Of a stretch of DNA of 57,074 bases, positions 8,984-18,202 are shown one piece after another. The notes under the pieces were generated by a model. That model made no database searches. It was not told the origin of the DNA and saw nothing but the letters and a program-made list of their open reading frames with translations. Within the stretch, counting starts at the first letter, position 1. Every line of letters starts with the position of its first letter. Origin of the DNA: an uncultured Eubacteriales bacterium (GTDB lineage Bacteria; Bacillota; Clostridia; Oscillospirales; Acutalibacteraceae); contig OMWP01000034.1 of the NCBI GenBank assembly GCA_900314795.1, forward strand, positions 7,888-64,961, given 5' to 3'. The position numbers and the translations under genes were made by a program.

Positions 8984-10048
8984 TCACCGCATTAACAGCT
9001 CCGACATAGCCTGCGCCAGACAATCGCCGCTGCGGCAGGCTTCATCGACGGTATTCGCGTCGGTGCCCACCTCGATCAGCAAAGAGCCGTTATTGAAATT
9101 CATGTTATAAGTATACTCGCCGAAGTTCAGCGGACGGGTCATGCCGGGGTATTTGTCCTCGCACATCTTTTGCAGCTGCATGGCAAAGATCAGGTTATCG
9201 TGCCAAAAGTCAAAACCGCCCTCGGTATCGTGACCCGCCATGATCATGATCTGTGCCGCTTTGCCGCCGTCAAATTCAAAGGTCGGTTTATACTTGGTGC
9301 CGTCATCGGCGGTCATCGCGTCGCGGTGCAGATCAATGGTGACCTTGATAGACGGATACTTCTCCTTATACGCCGAGATCGTTTCCCACGAGCGCGCGTA
9401 GGAGCCTTCGTAGGAGGGATAGTCGTGGAGGGTGGTATCATGGACGGCGCCGATGCCGTTTTTCTTCAGCGTTTCGACGAGCCTCTCCCCTACCGCGACA
9501 ACACCCAGATCGCCGTCAGTGGAGCGCGGATAATAGTCCTCGTAGTATTCGCCGTTATCCTCGGTCAGGTACCGCTCACAGGTATGGGTGTGGTAGATCA
9601 GCACCTGCACCTCATGATTATCCTCAAGGGAAAACGGCAGATCTGCCGACAACAGCGACTCCACATCGAGGTCATCATCCGTCGTGTTGCGGATGGTGAT
9701 ATTATCATAGCTCATATTGCCGTTGCTGACCTTGATCTCCTTGACGGGATAGGTCGCGCCGCTGTGGGGTGTATCCTGCGGCTTTTCGGGTACCGATCCG
9801 GCATCGGTCGGCTGCTCGGCAAGCGGCCGAACCTCGGGCTGTTGTGTCGGCGATTCATCCGCTGTGGCAACCGCACTGTCAGCGCTCGAGTCACCGTTGA
9901 CAAAGCTCAGCTTTCCGGACAGGAGCGCCGCTTCATCTTCGAGCTTCACGCAGGAGTGCACACGATACGCCACCATGCACAGGCATACCGTCATCACCAG
10001 CACCAGCGCCGTGATCGTCAAAGCCGGTTTCCAATGTCGTTTCATCAT
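8984..10048 (-). CDS. spoIIP: Stage II sporulation protein P (peptidoglycan amidase/endopeptidase)
   Basis: SpoIIP cuts septal peptidoglycan during engulfment, together with SpoIID and SpoIIM. The protein is 354 aa from the ATG at 10048 (AAAGGTGAG upstream); 42 extra codons further upstream are not needed. Residues 8-28 form an N-terminal membrane anchor, followed by a Ser/Thr/Pro-rich spacer and the catalytic domain. The domain shows LIYHTHTCERY (zinc-binding His), the IDLHRDA block and the C-terminal LLIEVGTDANT with its catalytic Glu. The neighbour upstream on the same strand is gpr, the usual gpr-spoIIP order in Clostridia, although here 334 bp of repeats separate them. Confidence 0.93.
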   Translation of the reverse strand: MMKRHWKPALTITALVLVMTVCLCMVAYRVHSCVKLEDEAALLSGKLSFVNGDSSADSAVATADESPTQQPEVRPLAEQPTDAGSVPEKPQDTPHSGATYPVKEIKVSNGNMSYDNITIRNTTDDDLDVESLLSADLPFSLEDNHEVQVLIYHTHTCERYLTEDNGEYYEDYYPRSTDGDLGVVAVGERLVETLKKNGIGAVHDTTLHDYPSYEGSYARSWETISAYKEKYPSIKVTIDLHRDAMTADDGTKYKPTFEFDGGKAAQIMIMAGHDTEGGFDFWHDNLIFAMQLQKMCEDKYPGMTRPLNFGEYTYNMNFNNGSLLIEVGTDANTVDEACRSGDCLAQAMSELLMR

Positions 10049-10382
10049 TCTCTCACCTTTTATACGAATTGCTATAATATATGCAACCGAAGGACGAGAT
10101 ATGACTGTTTCAACGGAAAAAGTTACGGCGGGAGCATTCCTCGGCGGAAACGTCCGGCATTCTCGGTACGTCATAAATGCCGTACCCTATAGAGGAATTG
10201 ATCTGCTCCGCATTTGGATGGCGCTTGACGGAAAGGGTTCGGGAGGAGCATTCCTCGGCGGAGACGCCTTTCTCTAAGCGAGAACGGCAACCCTTTTGTC
10301 CGCTTTGCGGACATTTCCCCTAACAGGGGAATCTCCTATGTTTCGGGAGGAGCAAGCCCCGCCCTCCAAAAGGGGAATCCGG
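10049..10382. repeat. Repeat-filled spacer between gpr and spoIIP
   Basis: No gene is seen. A direct repeat GGAGCATTCCTCGGCGGA occurs at about 10133 and 10246. Downstream are short stems GTCCGC/GCGGAC, TTCCCCT/AGGGGAA and the AAAAGGGGAAT end. The block looks like several degraded palindromic elements accumulated in the spacer. Confidence 0.6.
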
Positions 10383-11267
10383 TTATAGTAGATTCAACAG
10401 GTCCTCGGTGTCGATGTCCGTTTGCAGCGCCATATTGACCGACAGAGAGATCAAATGCGCGGCACGGTCGATCAGCAGATCCACCTCTTTGGGCGTGACC
10501 ACCATGCTCCTGCCCTGCGGAGAAACACTTTGTGAGAGCTCCATGCTCTGCTTTTCATCCTCGATCTCCAAGAGATCGTATGCGAGCGTCACCGCATCGA
10601 CCACCGTGGGCACGCCGATGGCGATCACAGGGATGCCCATGGTCTCGGAGTCGATCCGCACCCTTCGGTTACCGACTCCCGCACCGGGCGAGATGCCGGT
10701 ATCAGAGATCTGCACCGTACACCCGAGGCGCTCGAGCCGTCGTGACGCGAGCGCGTCCACCGCGATCATCGCGGAGGGACGGATGTTTTTGATGATACCC
10801 TGCAACAGCTCGCCTGTCTCGATGCCTGTCTGACCGGTCACACCGGTGTTGACGACCGCGACCGCCCTGAGCCTGTCCAGTCCGGTCGATCGGGCGACCT
10901 CACCGCGGATATGCCGCGTCGCCAGCACCTTGGAAGCCGCCTTCGGCCCCAGCGCGTCGGGGGTGATCTCCACATTGCCCAGACCGGCTACCAATACCAA
11001 TCCGTTCACGGGAAGCAGACGTCGGATCTCATCGGATAACGCCCGCACACGGCTGTCGGTGTCGCGTATGCTGTCCGTCAGCGGCGGGAGCTCCACGGTC
11101 ACATAATGCCCCACCGGTTTCTTTAATAACTGACCGGCGCGCTTTGTCACGATATGGAGCCGCTCGATCGGGAGCCCCTCTACCTTATCCGAACTATAAT
11201 CGATCCCTTTGATATCCTCGCCCAGCAACTCGCGCTCTTCTACGGCGAGATCCGTCCTGCGTTCCAT
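10383..11267 (-). CDS. gpr: Germination protease (GPR)
   Basis: The aspartic-type protease that degrades small acid-soluble spore proteins when a spore germinates. The protein is 294 aa, somewhat shorter than the better-known homologues. The N-terminal propeptide region (MERRTDLAVEERE) is followed by the family blocks GLVLVAGLGNVEITPDALGP, the GVTGQTG turn, MIAVDALASR and SDTGISPGAGVGNRR. Start ATG has AAAGGA upstream. Its presence with spoIIP shows that the organism is, or recently was, a spore former. Confidence 0.95.
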   Translation of the reverse strand: MERRTDLAVEERELLGEDIKGIDYSSDKVEGLPIERLHIVTKRAGQLLKKPVGHYVTVELPPLTDSIRDTDSRVRALSDEIRRLLPVNGLVLVAGLGNVEITPDALGPKAASKVLATRHIRGEVARSTGLDRLRAVAVVNTGVTGQTGIETGELLQGIIKNIRPSAMIAVDALASRRLERLGCTVQISDTGISPGAGVGNRRVRIDSETMGIPVIAIGVPTVVDAVTLAYDLLEIEDEKQSMELSQSVSPQGRSMVVTPKEVDLLIDRAAHLISLSVNMALQTDIDTEDLLNLL

Positions 11268-11319
11268 CTCTTTTAATCCTTTCCGAAAAAATCTACCATT
11301 ATTATATGTCGACAGATTG

Positions 11320-11348
11320 TTTACATTCAGGAAAAAATGTGTTAATAT
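11320..11348 (+). promoter_or_regulatory. Sigma-A type promoter of the dockerin protease gene
   Basis: TTTACA (11320-11325), a 17-bp spacer and TAATAT (11343-11348) stand about 60 bp before the protease start. Confidence 0.6.
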
Positions 11349-11407
11349 GATGCTGATTATTTATGATATATTAGAATGGATAAAACATCCCAAACGGAGG
11401 TATGGCA

Positions 11408-13042
11408 ATGCTACGCAAACTGATCACCATACTGTTGACCGCCGCGATGATCGGCACAACGACCCTGCCTGCCTCGGCAGCGCAGATCGACACCGCCGAC
11501 ACGGGAGCACAGCTCGACGCGGCGATCGTCGCCGCGGATTACGCTGAGGTCGGCGGTACACTGGAACCGGAAGAACCGCTGCCGAACGCGTACAGCTCGG
11601 CAGAACAAGGCCTGACTACACCGGTACGTCAACAACAATATAACACCTGCTGGGCATACAGCTCCACCGCTACGCTGGAATCCCTGCTCCTCAAGAACAA
11701 GGAGCAGTCGTTCCACCTCTCGACCATGCACATGAACTACTGGGGCACTGCTCTCGAAAACGGCAAGGGCTGGCAGCGCGAGTATTACGCGGCAGGTTAT
11801 CCCTACATCGCGCTGGGATATCTGACCTCCTTCGGATGTATCGACAACGAGCTTTTTGATGAGAGCAAAACCGTCGACGATTATCATACGACGGATAACC
11901 TCTACCCCTATCAGGCGGTCAACTCCATTATCTATCTTGATACCGACGACCGCGACACCGTCAAATCCGCCATTTATCAGTACGGCGGCGTCATCGGCAA
12001 CTTCCACTACAACGCAAAATACCTGCAAAGCAGAACCAACGCCTATTATTTTGACACGCCCAACCTTACGACCGCTGAGTTGAACGGTCACGCGATCGAG
12101 ATCGTCGGTTGGGACGACAGCTACGACGTCGACAATTTTGTCAGCGATCACCGACCCTCTTCCCCCGGCGCATGGTTATGCAAAAACAGCTGGGGAGAAA
12201 GATGGGGTAACAACGGATATTTTTGGATCTCTTACGAGGATCTGTATCTCTTTGAATCCCGATTCGGTCCGAGCTACGCCATCACAGGAGCCTCCGCCAT
12301 CAATGCGAACAGTAAGATACAGCAGAATGAGATATTCGGCGCGACCTACGAATTTAACTATATTCAGCAGCTGCGCCCCAAGCTGAATAAGATGACCTAC
12401 GCGAATGTTTTCGATTTTTCGGACGGCTATCATCACATCGACAAGGTCGTGTTTGAGTCTACCTCCGAGGGGTCAACATACACCGTCAACTACATCCCCG
12501 TCGATGCAAGCGGCGCGCCGCTCACCGACTCGAGCCAATGGATGCTGCTCGCGCAGGGCACCATCGAGCATCAGGGTTACACCTGCGCCGAGATCTACGG
12601 CTTTAACGCTCCCAAGACAAAGGGTGCGATCGGTGTCACGATCGAGAAAAACAGCGATACCGACATCGCGATCGGCGTTGACGAATGGCTCACAACGGGA
12701 GGCAATTATCTTTTCACGCCCGAGTCCGAACACGGACAAAGCTATCTGATCGGTTATTCCAATTCAGCGATAGACATCATGGACTTCTATCAGACCAAGC
12801 TCAAGGATGATATCGGCGGCACCTTCGTCATCAAAGCGCTTTGTACCAACGATGAAAAGAACGGTGACGTTGACCGCGACGGCGATTTCACGATCATGGA
12901 CGTCACTGTCCTCCAACGCGGTTTGGCGAATATTGCGCAGCTCGATGACGAACAGCGACGATTTGCTGACATCGATAACAACGGCGTTTCCGATATCCTT
13001 GACGCGACCAGGATGGGTCGCATCCTCGCTCAAATCAATTGA
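11408..13042 (+). CDS. Secreted papain-family (C1) cysteine protease with type I dockerin
   Basis: 544 aa from the ATG at 11408. The earlier ATG at 11402 lies only 1 nt after GGAGG, whereas the chosen one has 7-nt spacing. Counting from 11402, the signal peptide is residues 1-27. The catalytic Cys83 lies in YNTCWAYSS, His230 in LNGHAIEIVGWDDSY and Asn262 in KNSWGERWG, so the triad is complete. A beta-rich region (about 300-480) resembles the lectin-like domain of bacterial C1 proteases. A type I dockerin follows (about 486-546) with DVDRDGDFTIMD and a weaker second repeat DIDNNGVSDILD. The protease thus probably docks on a cohesin scaffold. It is monocistronic, with its own promoter and terminator. 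Confidence 0.93.
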   Translation: MLRKLITILLTAAMIGTTTLPASAAQIDTADTGAQLDAAIVAADYAEVGGTLEPEEPLPNAYSSAEQGLTTPVRQQQYNTCWAYSSTATLESLLLKNKEQSFHLSTMHMNYWGTALENGKGWQREYYAAGYPYIALGYLTSFGCIDNELFDESKTVDDYHTTDNLYPYQAVNSIIYLDTDDRDTVKSAIYQYGGVIGNFHYNAKYLQSRTNAYYFDTPNLTTAELNGHAIEIVGWDDSYDVDNFVSDHRPSSPGAWLCKNSWGERWGNNGYFWISYEDLYLFESRFGPSYAITGASAINANSKIQQNEIFGATYEFNYIQQLRPKLNKMTYANVFDFSDGYHHIDKVVFESTSEGSTYTVNYIPVDASGAPLTDSSQWMLLAQGTIEHQGYTCAEIYGFNAPKTKGAIGVTIEKNSDTDIAIGVDEWLTTGGNYLFTPESEHGQSYLIGYSNSAIDIMDFYQTKLKDDIGGTFVIKALCTNDEKNGDVDRDGDFTIMDVTVLQRGLANIAQLDDEQRRFADIDNNGVSDILDATRMGRILAQIN

Positions 13043-13066
13043 TCACCGAAACTGATCCTAATAGAT

Positions 13067-13101
13067 AAACCGGAACTGTCCATTGACAGCTCCGGTTTTT
13101 C
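13067..13101 (+). terminator. Terminator of the dockerin protease gene
   Basis: A 14-bp stem with one mismatch (AAACCGGAACTGTC/GACAGCTCCGGTTT) has loop CATT and is followed by TTTTTC. It may also serve the converging CHAP gene. Confidence 0.85.
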
Positions 13102-13103
13102 AT

Positions 13104-13760
13104 TTACTCCGTCTTGTTACCGGGATAGATATATCCCTGAAAGATCCAGTTCTCTCTGCCTGCGGAGGGATCATCGACAGGTACGGTATCCATATAGAAT
13201 TCCGCGCCGCTGTAGGCGGAATTAGACAGCAGTACCATATCACCGTCAACCTGCTCGACAACGGCAACATGACCCGGTCCGCCGTCGGCATATGCCCAGC
13301 ACGCGATCGCGCCCTGTTCGGGCTGATCACCGTAATCATAGATCTGATTCTCGGCGTTGTAGTCATACCATGTGCATGCGTCATACGGTGACAGCTCGGG
13401 ACGCTCGCCGCTGATCTCATACGCCCTGCCCCAGGCGTAACAGGTGCAGTTCGGCATCCCGTAGCCTGCGGCATAAAACGGATTCTCTCCTGAATAATAC
13501 CGCGTGTTATCGGCATCGGGAGAGGTCAGCCGTGGCTTGTATTCATCCTCGTTTTGCAGATGCTCCGGCACCTCGGGGAGCTTCTTTTCAGTCGCGGGCG
13601 GCAGGGTCGCCGCTTCCGTCGGCGACTGAGTTTCGACAGTCGTTTCCTCTATTGCCCGCTCAGGCTCCTCATACATGGCGGCGGAGATCGCGGTGATCGT
13701 GCACGCCAGCAGTAAAAATGCTGTCAAAAACGATACGGCCCTGATCAGTATTTTCATCAC
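13104..13760 (-). CDS. Secreted CHAP-domain peptidoglycan hydrolase
   Basis: 218 aa. A signal peptide (1-28) is followed by a Thr/Glu/Pro-rich linker (30-75) and a CHAP domain (about 90-215). The likely catalytic Cys lies in NCTCYAWGRAYE and the His in GPGHVAVVEQV, with NPFYAAGYG in front, the usual start of the fold. CHAP proteins are amidases or endopeptidases that cut the peptide part of the cell wall, and a short single-domain form like this could act in cell separation or remodelling. It converges on the dockerin protease gene and shares the intergenic terminator. Confidence 0.88.
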   Translation of the reverse strand: MMKILIRAVSFLTAFLLLACTITAISAAMYEEPERAIEETTVETQSPTEAATLPPATEKKLPEVPEHLQNEDEYKPRLTSPDADNTRYYSGENPFYAAGYGMPNCTCYAWGRAYEISGERPELSPYDACTWYDYNAENQIYDYGDQPEQGAIACWAYADGGPGHVAVVEQVDGDMVLLSNSAYSGAEFYMDTVPVDDPSAGRENWIFQGYIYPGNKTE

Positions 13761-13894
13761 ATCCCCTGTTTCCTTTTATCTTATCCTAATACTAAAGCCC
13801 AACAAAGCTATACGAAATATAGCGCAATAGATGATAAAGGTTTTTATTAAGGATTAGTATAAACCTATGAAAGAAAATGAGCGGATATGACAAA

Positions 13895-13920
13895 AGCTCC
13901 CCCGTCGCCGAGGGAGCTTA
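13895..13920 (-). terminator. Terminator of the degV-hemolysin III pair
   Basis: The stem AAGCTCCC/GGGAGCTT is followed on the minus strand by TTTTG. It lies 18 bp after the last codon of the hemolysin III gene. Confidence 0.6.
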
Positions 13921-13937
13921 ACCTATTTGTATCGATA

Positions 13938-14645
13938 TTACATCACATAGAGCAAGATCGCCAAGAATTGCAATACGCTGCCGATCAGGACGAACACATG
14001 GAACACCGAGTGGATATAGCGCACCTTCTTGCCGATGCCGTACAGCACGGCGCCAATGGTATAGGCGATACCGCCCGCAAGCAGCAGGATGAAGCCGGGC
14101 ATCGTCATCGCGTCGATCGTCAGCTTCAGCACAGCGATCACACACCAGCCCATGCCGATGTAGCAAACCATACTCACCTTCTCAAAGCGCTTGAGGTCGA
14201 TCGCGTTCAGCGTCACGGCGATGGCTGTCAGCGCCCATTCCACGCCGAAGATCGACCATGCCAGCGCGGGGTTCAGCGGTCGGATCCCCACAAGCAGGAT
14301 CGGCGTATAGGTGCCCGCGATCAAAAAGTAGATGTCGCAGTGATCGATGATCCGCATCACACGCTTGGCGTTGCCGGCGGGCAGTCCGTGATAGACGCTG
14401 GATACGGTGAACATGATAAGCAGGGTCGCGCCATAGATCGCACCGGTCACGATCGCCCACGGGTTGCGGTGCATCGCCGCCATAACGACCAACAGCGGTA
14501 TCGCCGCTACGGCAAAGATCGCACCGATAACATGGGTCACGGTGTTACAGATTTCTTCCCCCCGCGTGTAATCGGGCAACTGTGTTTTCGGTTTTCTCGA
14601 TTTTTTCGCGATATCACGGTTCATCGCTTGAACGGCGTTCATCAT
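13938..14645 (-). CDS. Hemolysin III family (PAQR-like) membrane protein
   Basis: 235 aa with about seven transmembrane helices. The family's conserved polar residues are present: SSVYHG after helix 2, DHCDIYFLIAGTYTP with the Asp/His cluster, and HSVFHVFVL in the last helix. Family members are metal-dependent membrane hydrolase-like proteins, and the 'hemolysin' label comes from one Bacillus protein; the true role here is unknown (some homologues influence membrane lipid state). The start overlaps the degV stop by 4 bp (ATGA), so the two are translationally coupled. Confidence 0.9.
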   Translation of the reverse strand: MMNAVQAMNRDIAKKSRKPKTQLPDYTRGEEICNTVTHVIGAIFAVAAIPLLVVMAAMHRNPWAIVTGAIYGATLLIMFTVSSVYHGLPAGNAKRVMRIIDHCDIYFLIAGTYTPILLVGIRPLNPALAWSIFGVEWALTAIAVTLNAIDLKRFEKVSMVCYIGMGWCVIAVLKLTIDAMTMPGFILLLAGGIAYTIGAVLYGIGKKVRYIHSVFHVFVLIGSVLQFLAILLYVM

Positions 14646-15529
14646 GAATCCTCTCTTTGCTCATCACCGACGAAGAAGAGCGCCACGGTGCCCGTACCCG
14701 TATGGCAGCCGATGGTGGTACCGACATCGAAGATCGGAATCTCCCTGACGTTCCTGAAGCGCTCCAGGATCTGGTCGCGCACGGACTCGGCATCCTCCAA
14801 ACAATCCGAGTGGGAAATGTAGCATAAGCCGCTGTAATCTCTGCCACCCAAGGCGTGCTGTTCCATCTTATCGACCAGCGAGGTCAACACCTTCTTCTTG
14901 GTTCTGACCTTGGCGATCGGCTTGAGCTTACCCTCGGGGTTGACGCACAGCAGCGGACAGATCTCAAAGATACCGCCCAGCACGCCGCTGATCTTTGACA
15001 CACGACCGCCCTTGATATAATAGGTCAGGTCGGTGGAGCAGAACCAGTGCTGTACCGTCTGCTGATGATCCAGCGCCCACTGACAGAGCGCATCGATATC
15101 CATACCCTCGTCACGCTTTTGCGCAAGCAGGGTCATATACAGACCTACACCCGAGGACGCACAGAGAGAATCGACGATATAGATCTTGCGGTCGGGGAAC
15201 TCCGAACGGAGCATATCCGCCGCGGCATTGGCACTTTGTACCGTATTCGAGATACCCGACGACAGGCAGACATGCAGGATATCCTTGCCCTCGCTGAGCA
15301 TCTCACGAAAATAATCGACATACTCGCCGACGGAGACCTGAGAGGTCGAGGTATCGGCGCCGTCGCGGATATAGCCGTAGAACTCCTTAGCGCTCATGTT
15401 TTCATACAGGTCGTCGGTATAGGATCTGCCGTTGACCATAAAATGGAAGCCGATATAGCGGACGTCGAGCTTCTCAAACATCTCCTTGGTCATATCGGCG
15501 GTTGTACACGTACTCAAAATATAGCTCAT
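14642..15529 (-). CDS. DegV family fatty-acid-binding protein
   Basis: 295 aa from the ATG at 15529, which has AAGGAG at 8-nt spacing; the 25 upstream in-frame codons are discarded. DegV/FakB proteins hold a fatty acid and present it to the kinase FakA for phospholipid synthesis. Family features are the N-terminal STCTTADMT loop, the SSGISNTVQSA ligand loop, IVDSLCASSG and TGTGTVALFF near the end. No fakA gene is visible nearby. It is coupled to the downstream hemolysin III gene. Confidence 0.9.
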   Translation of the reverse strand: MSYILSTCTTADMTKEMFEKLDVRYIGFHFMVNGRSYTDDLYENMSAKEFYGYIRDGADTSTSQVSVGEYVDYFREMLSEGKDILHVCLSSGISNTVQSANAAADMLRSEFPDRKIYIVDSLCASSGVGLYMTLLAQKRDEGMDIDALCQWALDHQQTVQHWFCSTDLTYYIKGGRVSKISGVLGGIFEICPLLCVNPEGKLKPIAKVRTKKKVLTSLVDKMEQHALGGRDYSGLCYISHSDCLEDAESVRDQILERFRNVREIPIFDVGTTIGCHTGTGTVALFFVGDEQREDS

Positions 15530-15738
15530 CGCAAACACTCCTTCATGATCGGAATCACGCAAAGCTTCCGCGCATTGCTCGGCAATACACAAATAAAGCA
15601 TCACAAAGCCCTCGGTGCTTCAACCGTATTCCGATCCTTCCACTACCATTTTACCCCCTTTGCGTCAAATTGCAATCTATTCGACTTTTTTCAACATCTA
15701 CTATTGACCGACTTTCATTCTACATACAAAAAGAAAGG

Positions 15739-15766
15739 AGTAGAATGCTTCAATAAGCACTCTACT
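15739..15766 (-). terminator. Hairpin downstream of the XRE regulator
   Basis: The arms AGTAGA-A-TGCTT and AAGCA-C-TCTACT have one internal mismatch and loop CAAT. The U-tract on the minus strand is interrupted (CCTTTCTTTTTG). Confidence 0.6.
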
Positions 15767-15794
15767 CACAGTAGAAACACGCAAAGAATCTGGA

Positions 15795-16385
15795 TTATTT
15801 CGCCTTTGGCTTTCTCTTGATCGAAAAAGCAAAGATGATAATGATCTGCGCCGGAATACCCAGCAAAAACAGCTGCCACCAATTATATTTGAGCGCAGTC
15901 AGGTAGACGGAGCAGATGATGCCCCATACCAAGCCCGAGATGATATAGAGGTTCCATGAGCGGTCGCCCCATACGGAATTGAGCACCAACAGCGTGATCA
16001 GCGAAACGGGAATCGCATAGACGAAGATCAGCCAGTTGACGATGCCTGCGATCCAAAGGATGACGAACAGCAGTACCGCCAGCGCCCAGATACCCGCCAA
16101 AACCGTCAGCGTAATGAAGCGGCGGCTGTATCGGCGGCCTTCGGTTTTATTCGGTTGTATCTCCTCGTCATCCGAATGAGGGTTAATGATATAATCAACC
16201 GTGACACCCGCAAGATCGGCAATCTTCTTGAGCACAAAAACATCAGGGATCGATTCGCCGCGCTCCCACTTGGAAATGCTCTTGTCGGAATAATTGAGCT
16301 TTTCGCCAAGCTGCGCCTGTGTCAGGTTCATCGAGGTACGCAGGCGGGTGATATTCCCCGCTACGACCTTCTTAAATTCATCCAT
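15795..16385 (-). CDS. XRE-family regulator with C-terminal membrane domain
   Basis: 196 aa. Residues 8-65 form a helix-turn-helix of the Cro/CI type (LTQAQLGEKLNYSDKSISKWERG is the recognition part). After a short polar hinge come four predicted transmembrane segments (about 90-110, 118-138, 145-165, 172-190) and a basic tail. Such membrane-tethered XRE proteins are common in Firmicutes and probably sense envelope or metabolite signals; the target is unknown. GGAGATTGAG precedes the ATG. It is a single-gene unit. Confidence 0.85.
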   Translation of the reverse strand: MDEFKKVVAGNITRLRTSMNLTQAQLGEKLNYSDKSISKWERGESIPDVFVLKKIADLAGVTVDYIINPHSDDEEIQPNKTEGRRYSRRFITLTVLAGIWALAVLLFVILWIAGIVNWLIFVYAIPVSLITLLVLNSVWGDRSWNLYIISGLVWGIICSVYLTALKYNWWQLFLLGIPAQIIIIFAFSIKRKPKAK

Positions 16386-16491
16386 TTATCTCAATCTCCA
16401 AATAATGTCAACAATTACATAGCAAGGAAAAGTATATCATAAGCGAAAGAATAAATCAAGTGGACAGATTGACAGAGAATACATGGAAGGT

Positions 16492-16520
16492 ACAAAAGAA
16501 ACCCCACGGTTTCCCGTGGG
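16492..16520 (-). terminator. Terminator of the first amino acid ABC operon
   Basis: The 7-bp stem CCCACGG/CCGTGGG with a short loop is followed on the minus strand by GTTTCTTTTGT. Confidence 0.75.
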
Positions 16521-16540
16521 CAGTTTCATTTATTATTCTT

Positions 16541-17290
16541 TTACAGAACTTTCGCCAAGAAGTTCTTGAGTCGGTCGCTCTGCGGATGGTCGAAGATCTC
16601 CTCGGGCGTACCCTCCTCAACGATCTTGCCGCTGTCCATAAAGACGACGCGGGAACCGACCTCGCGGGCAAAGCCCATCTCATGGGTGACGACGACCATC
16701 GTTGCACCTGCTTTTGCCAGCTCCTTCATGACATCCAGTACCTCGCCGACCATCTCGGGGTCGAGCGCGGAGGTAGGCTCGTCAAAGAGCATCACCTCGG
16801 GCTCCATGCACAGTGCGCGGACAATGGCGATACGCTGCTTCTGTCCGCCGGACAGCTGAGAGGGATAGGCGTCCGCTCTGTCGGAGAGTCCGACGCGCTT
16901 GAGCAGCTCGCGCGCCTTTTCCTCTGCCTCGGACTTGGATTTGTGCAACAGCTTCTGCGGACCGATGGTCATATTGCGCAGCACCGTCATATTCGGGAAG
17001 AGGTTGAAGTGCTGGAACACCATGCCCATCTTCTGGCGGTGCTTATTGATATTGACATGCGGCGCGTTGATATCCACACCGTCAAAAACGATCTCACCGG
17101 AGGTGGGCAGCTCCAACAGATTCAGCGAGCGCAGAAAGGTGGATTTACCCGAGCCGGAGGGGCCGACGATGACGATGACCTCGCCGCGGCAGATATCCAT
17201 GCTGACGCCATCCAGCGCGTGGATCGTACCCTCACGGTAATGCTTTTTCAGATCATGGACTTCGATCAAAACATTCTGATTATCGCTCAT
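16541..17290 (-). CDS. Polar amino acid ABC transporter, ATP-binding protein (GlnQ type)
   Basis: The 249-aa ATPase of an amino acid importer. Walker A is GPSGSGKS (43-50), the Q-loop is VFQHFNLFP, the signature is LSGGQKQR and Walker B is [12 protein letters not shown], with the H-loop in VVTHEMGF. It overlaps the permease gene by 11 bp and is the last gene of the order binding protein, permease, ATPase. The substrate cannot be told from sequence; the family carries Gln, Glu, His, Arg, Lys or cystine. Confidence 0.95.
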   Translation of the reverse strand: MSDNQNVLIEVHDLKKHYREGTIHALDGVSMDICRGEVIVIVGPSGSGKSTFLRSLNLLELPTSGEIVFDGVDINAPHVNINKHRQKMGMVFQHFNLFPNMTVLRNMTIGPQKLLHKSKSEAEEKARELLKRVGLSDRADAYPSQLSGGQKQRIAIVRALCMEPEVMLFDEPTSALDPEMVGEVLDVMKELAKAGATMVVVTHEMGFAREVGSRVVFMDSGKIVEEGTPEEIFDHPQSDRLKNFLAKVL

Positions 17291-18131
17291 TCTTACGCAG
17301 CCTCCTCTCGATAATGCTGACGATCCATGTCAGCAGCATAACGATCGCCAGATAGATCAACGCTACGGCGATCAGCGGCATAAACGCCGAGAAGGTAGCG
17401 CCGCGGATCGCGTTACCGGCACGGGTAAGGTCGACAACGCCGACATAACCCGCGACTGATGTCTCCTTCAAGAGCGCGATAAACTCGTTGAGCAGGGTGG
17501 GCAGTACGTTCTTCAACACCTGCGGGATGATGACATAGACCATCGTCTGCACATAGTTGAAGCCCAGCGACCGACCCGCCTCGAACTGTCCCTTATCAAT
17601 GGACATGATGCCGCCGCGCAGGATCTCAGCGACATACGCGCCGGAATTGATACCGAACGCCAGCGACGCGATCATAATATCCTTTGTAGAAGACGCAAAG
17701 ATGATAAAGTAGATGATCAACAACTGTACCACAACAGGTGTACCGCGGATCACAGTCAGATAGATCTTGCATATCGCGTTGAAAAAGCCCAGCACATAGT
17801 AGCCGATGCTCTTGCTGTGCTTCATATTCTCTTTGTTATTATCAAATGTGGTGCGGATCGCAGCGATCACGATACCGATCGCAATACCCAGCAGTGCCGC
17901 AAACAACGTGATCTTCAGCGTATTGCCCAAACCCTCGAGCAAGGATCTCCATCGATCCTTTTCGATGAAATTCAGTACAAACTGCGCCTTGATATCATCC
18001 CACCATGAACCGCTTCCGCCTTCGGAAGCCGTCTGGGCAGCGCTTGCCGAAACGCTAAATAAAGAGGCAGCACCCAAAGTAGCCGCGAAACAAATCGACG
18101 GGTTCATTATTTTTTTCTTTCTCATACTCAT
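17280..18131 (-). CDS. Polar amino acid ABC transporter, permease with signal-like N-terminus
   Basis: 283 aa. The His/Glu/Gln/Arg-type permease core runs from about residue 60 to 280, with five or so membrane helices and the EAA loop [21 protein letters not shown] that contacts the ATPase. The first 35 residues look like an extra signal peptide ([16 protein letters not shown]), followed by a short outside linker, which is longer than the minimal permease. It is separated from the binding-protein gene by a hairpin that may reduce read-through. Confidence 0.92.
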   Translation of the reverse strand: MSMRKKKIMNPSICFAATLGAASLFSVSASAAQTASEGGSGSWWDDIKAQFVLNFIEKDRWRSLLEGLGNTLKITLFAALLGIAIGIVIAAIRTTFDNNKENMKHSKSIGYYVLGFFNAICKIYLTVIRGTPVVVQLLIIYFIIFASSTKDIMIASLAFGINSGAYVAEILRGGIMSIDKGQFEAGRSLGFNYVQTMVYVIIPQVLKNVLPTLLNEFIALLKETSVAGYVGVVDLTRAGNAIRGATFSAFMPLIAVALIYLAIVMLLTWIVSIIERRLRKNER

Positions 18132-18150
18132 CCTACCATATACACAGAAA

Positions 18151-18172
18151 CAGGGCGGAGGATTCCGCCCTG
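18151..18172 (-). terminator. Intra-operon hairpin between binding protein and permease
   Basis: The perfect 8-bp stem CAGGGCGG/CCGCCCTG with a 6-nt loop is followed on the minus strand by TTTCTGTG. It probably acts as a partial terminator, giving more binding protein than membrane subunits. Confidence 0.6.
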
Positions 18173-18202
18173 AGTCGGTTCATTATCGTGTTGCCTTTAT
18201 TA

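Noticed and set aside
11268-11345. Forespore sigma (SigG/SigF) promoter for gpr
   Set aside because: A GAATG and a CATATAA-like element are present on the minus strand, but the spacing and the second element do not fit the consensus well enough to claim.
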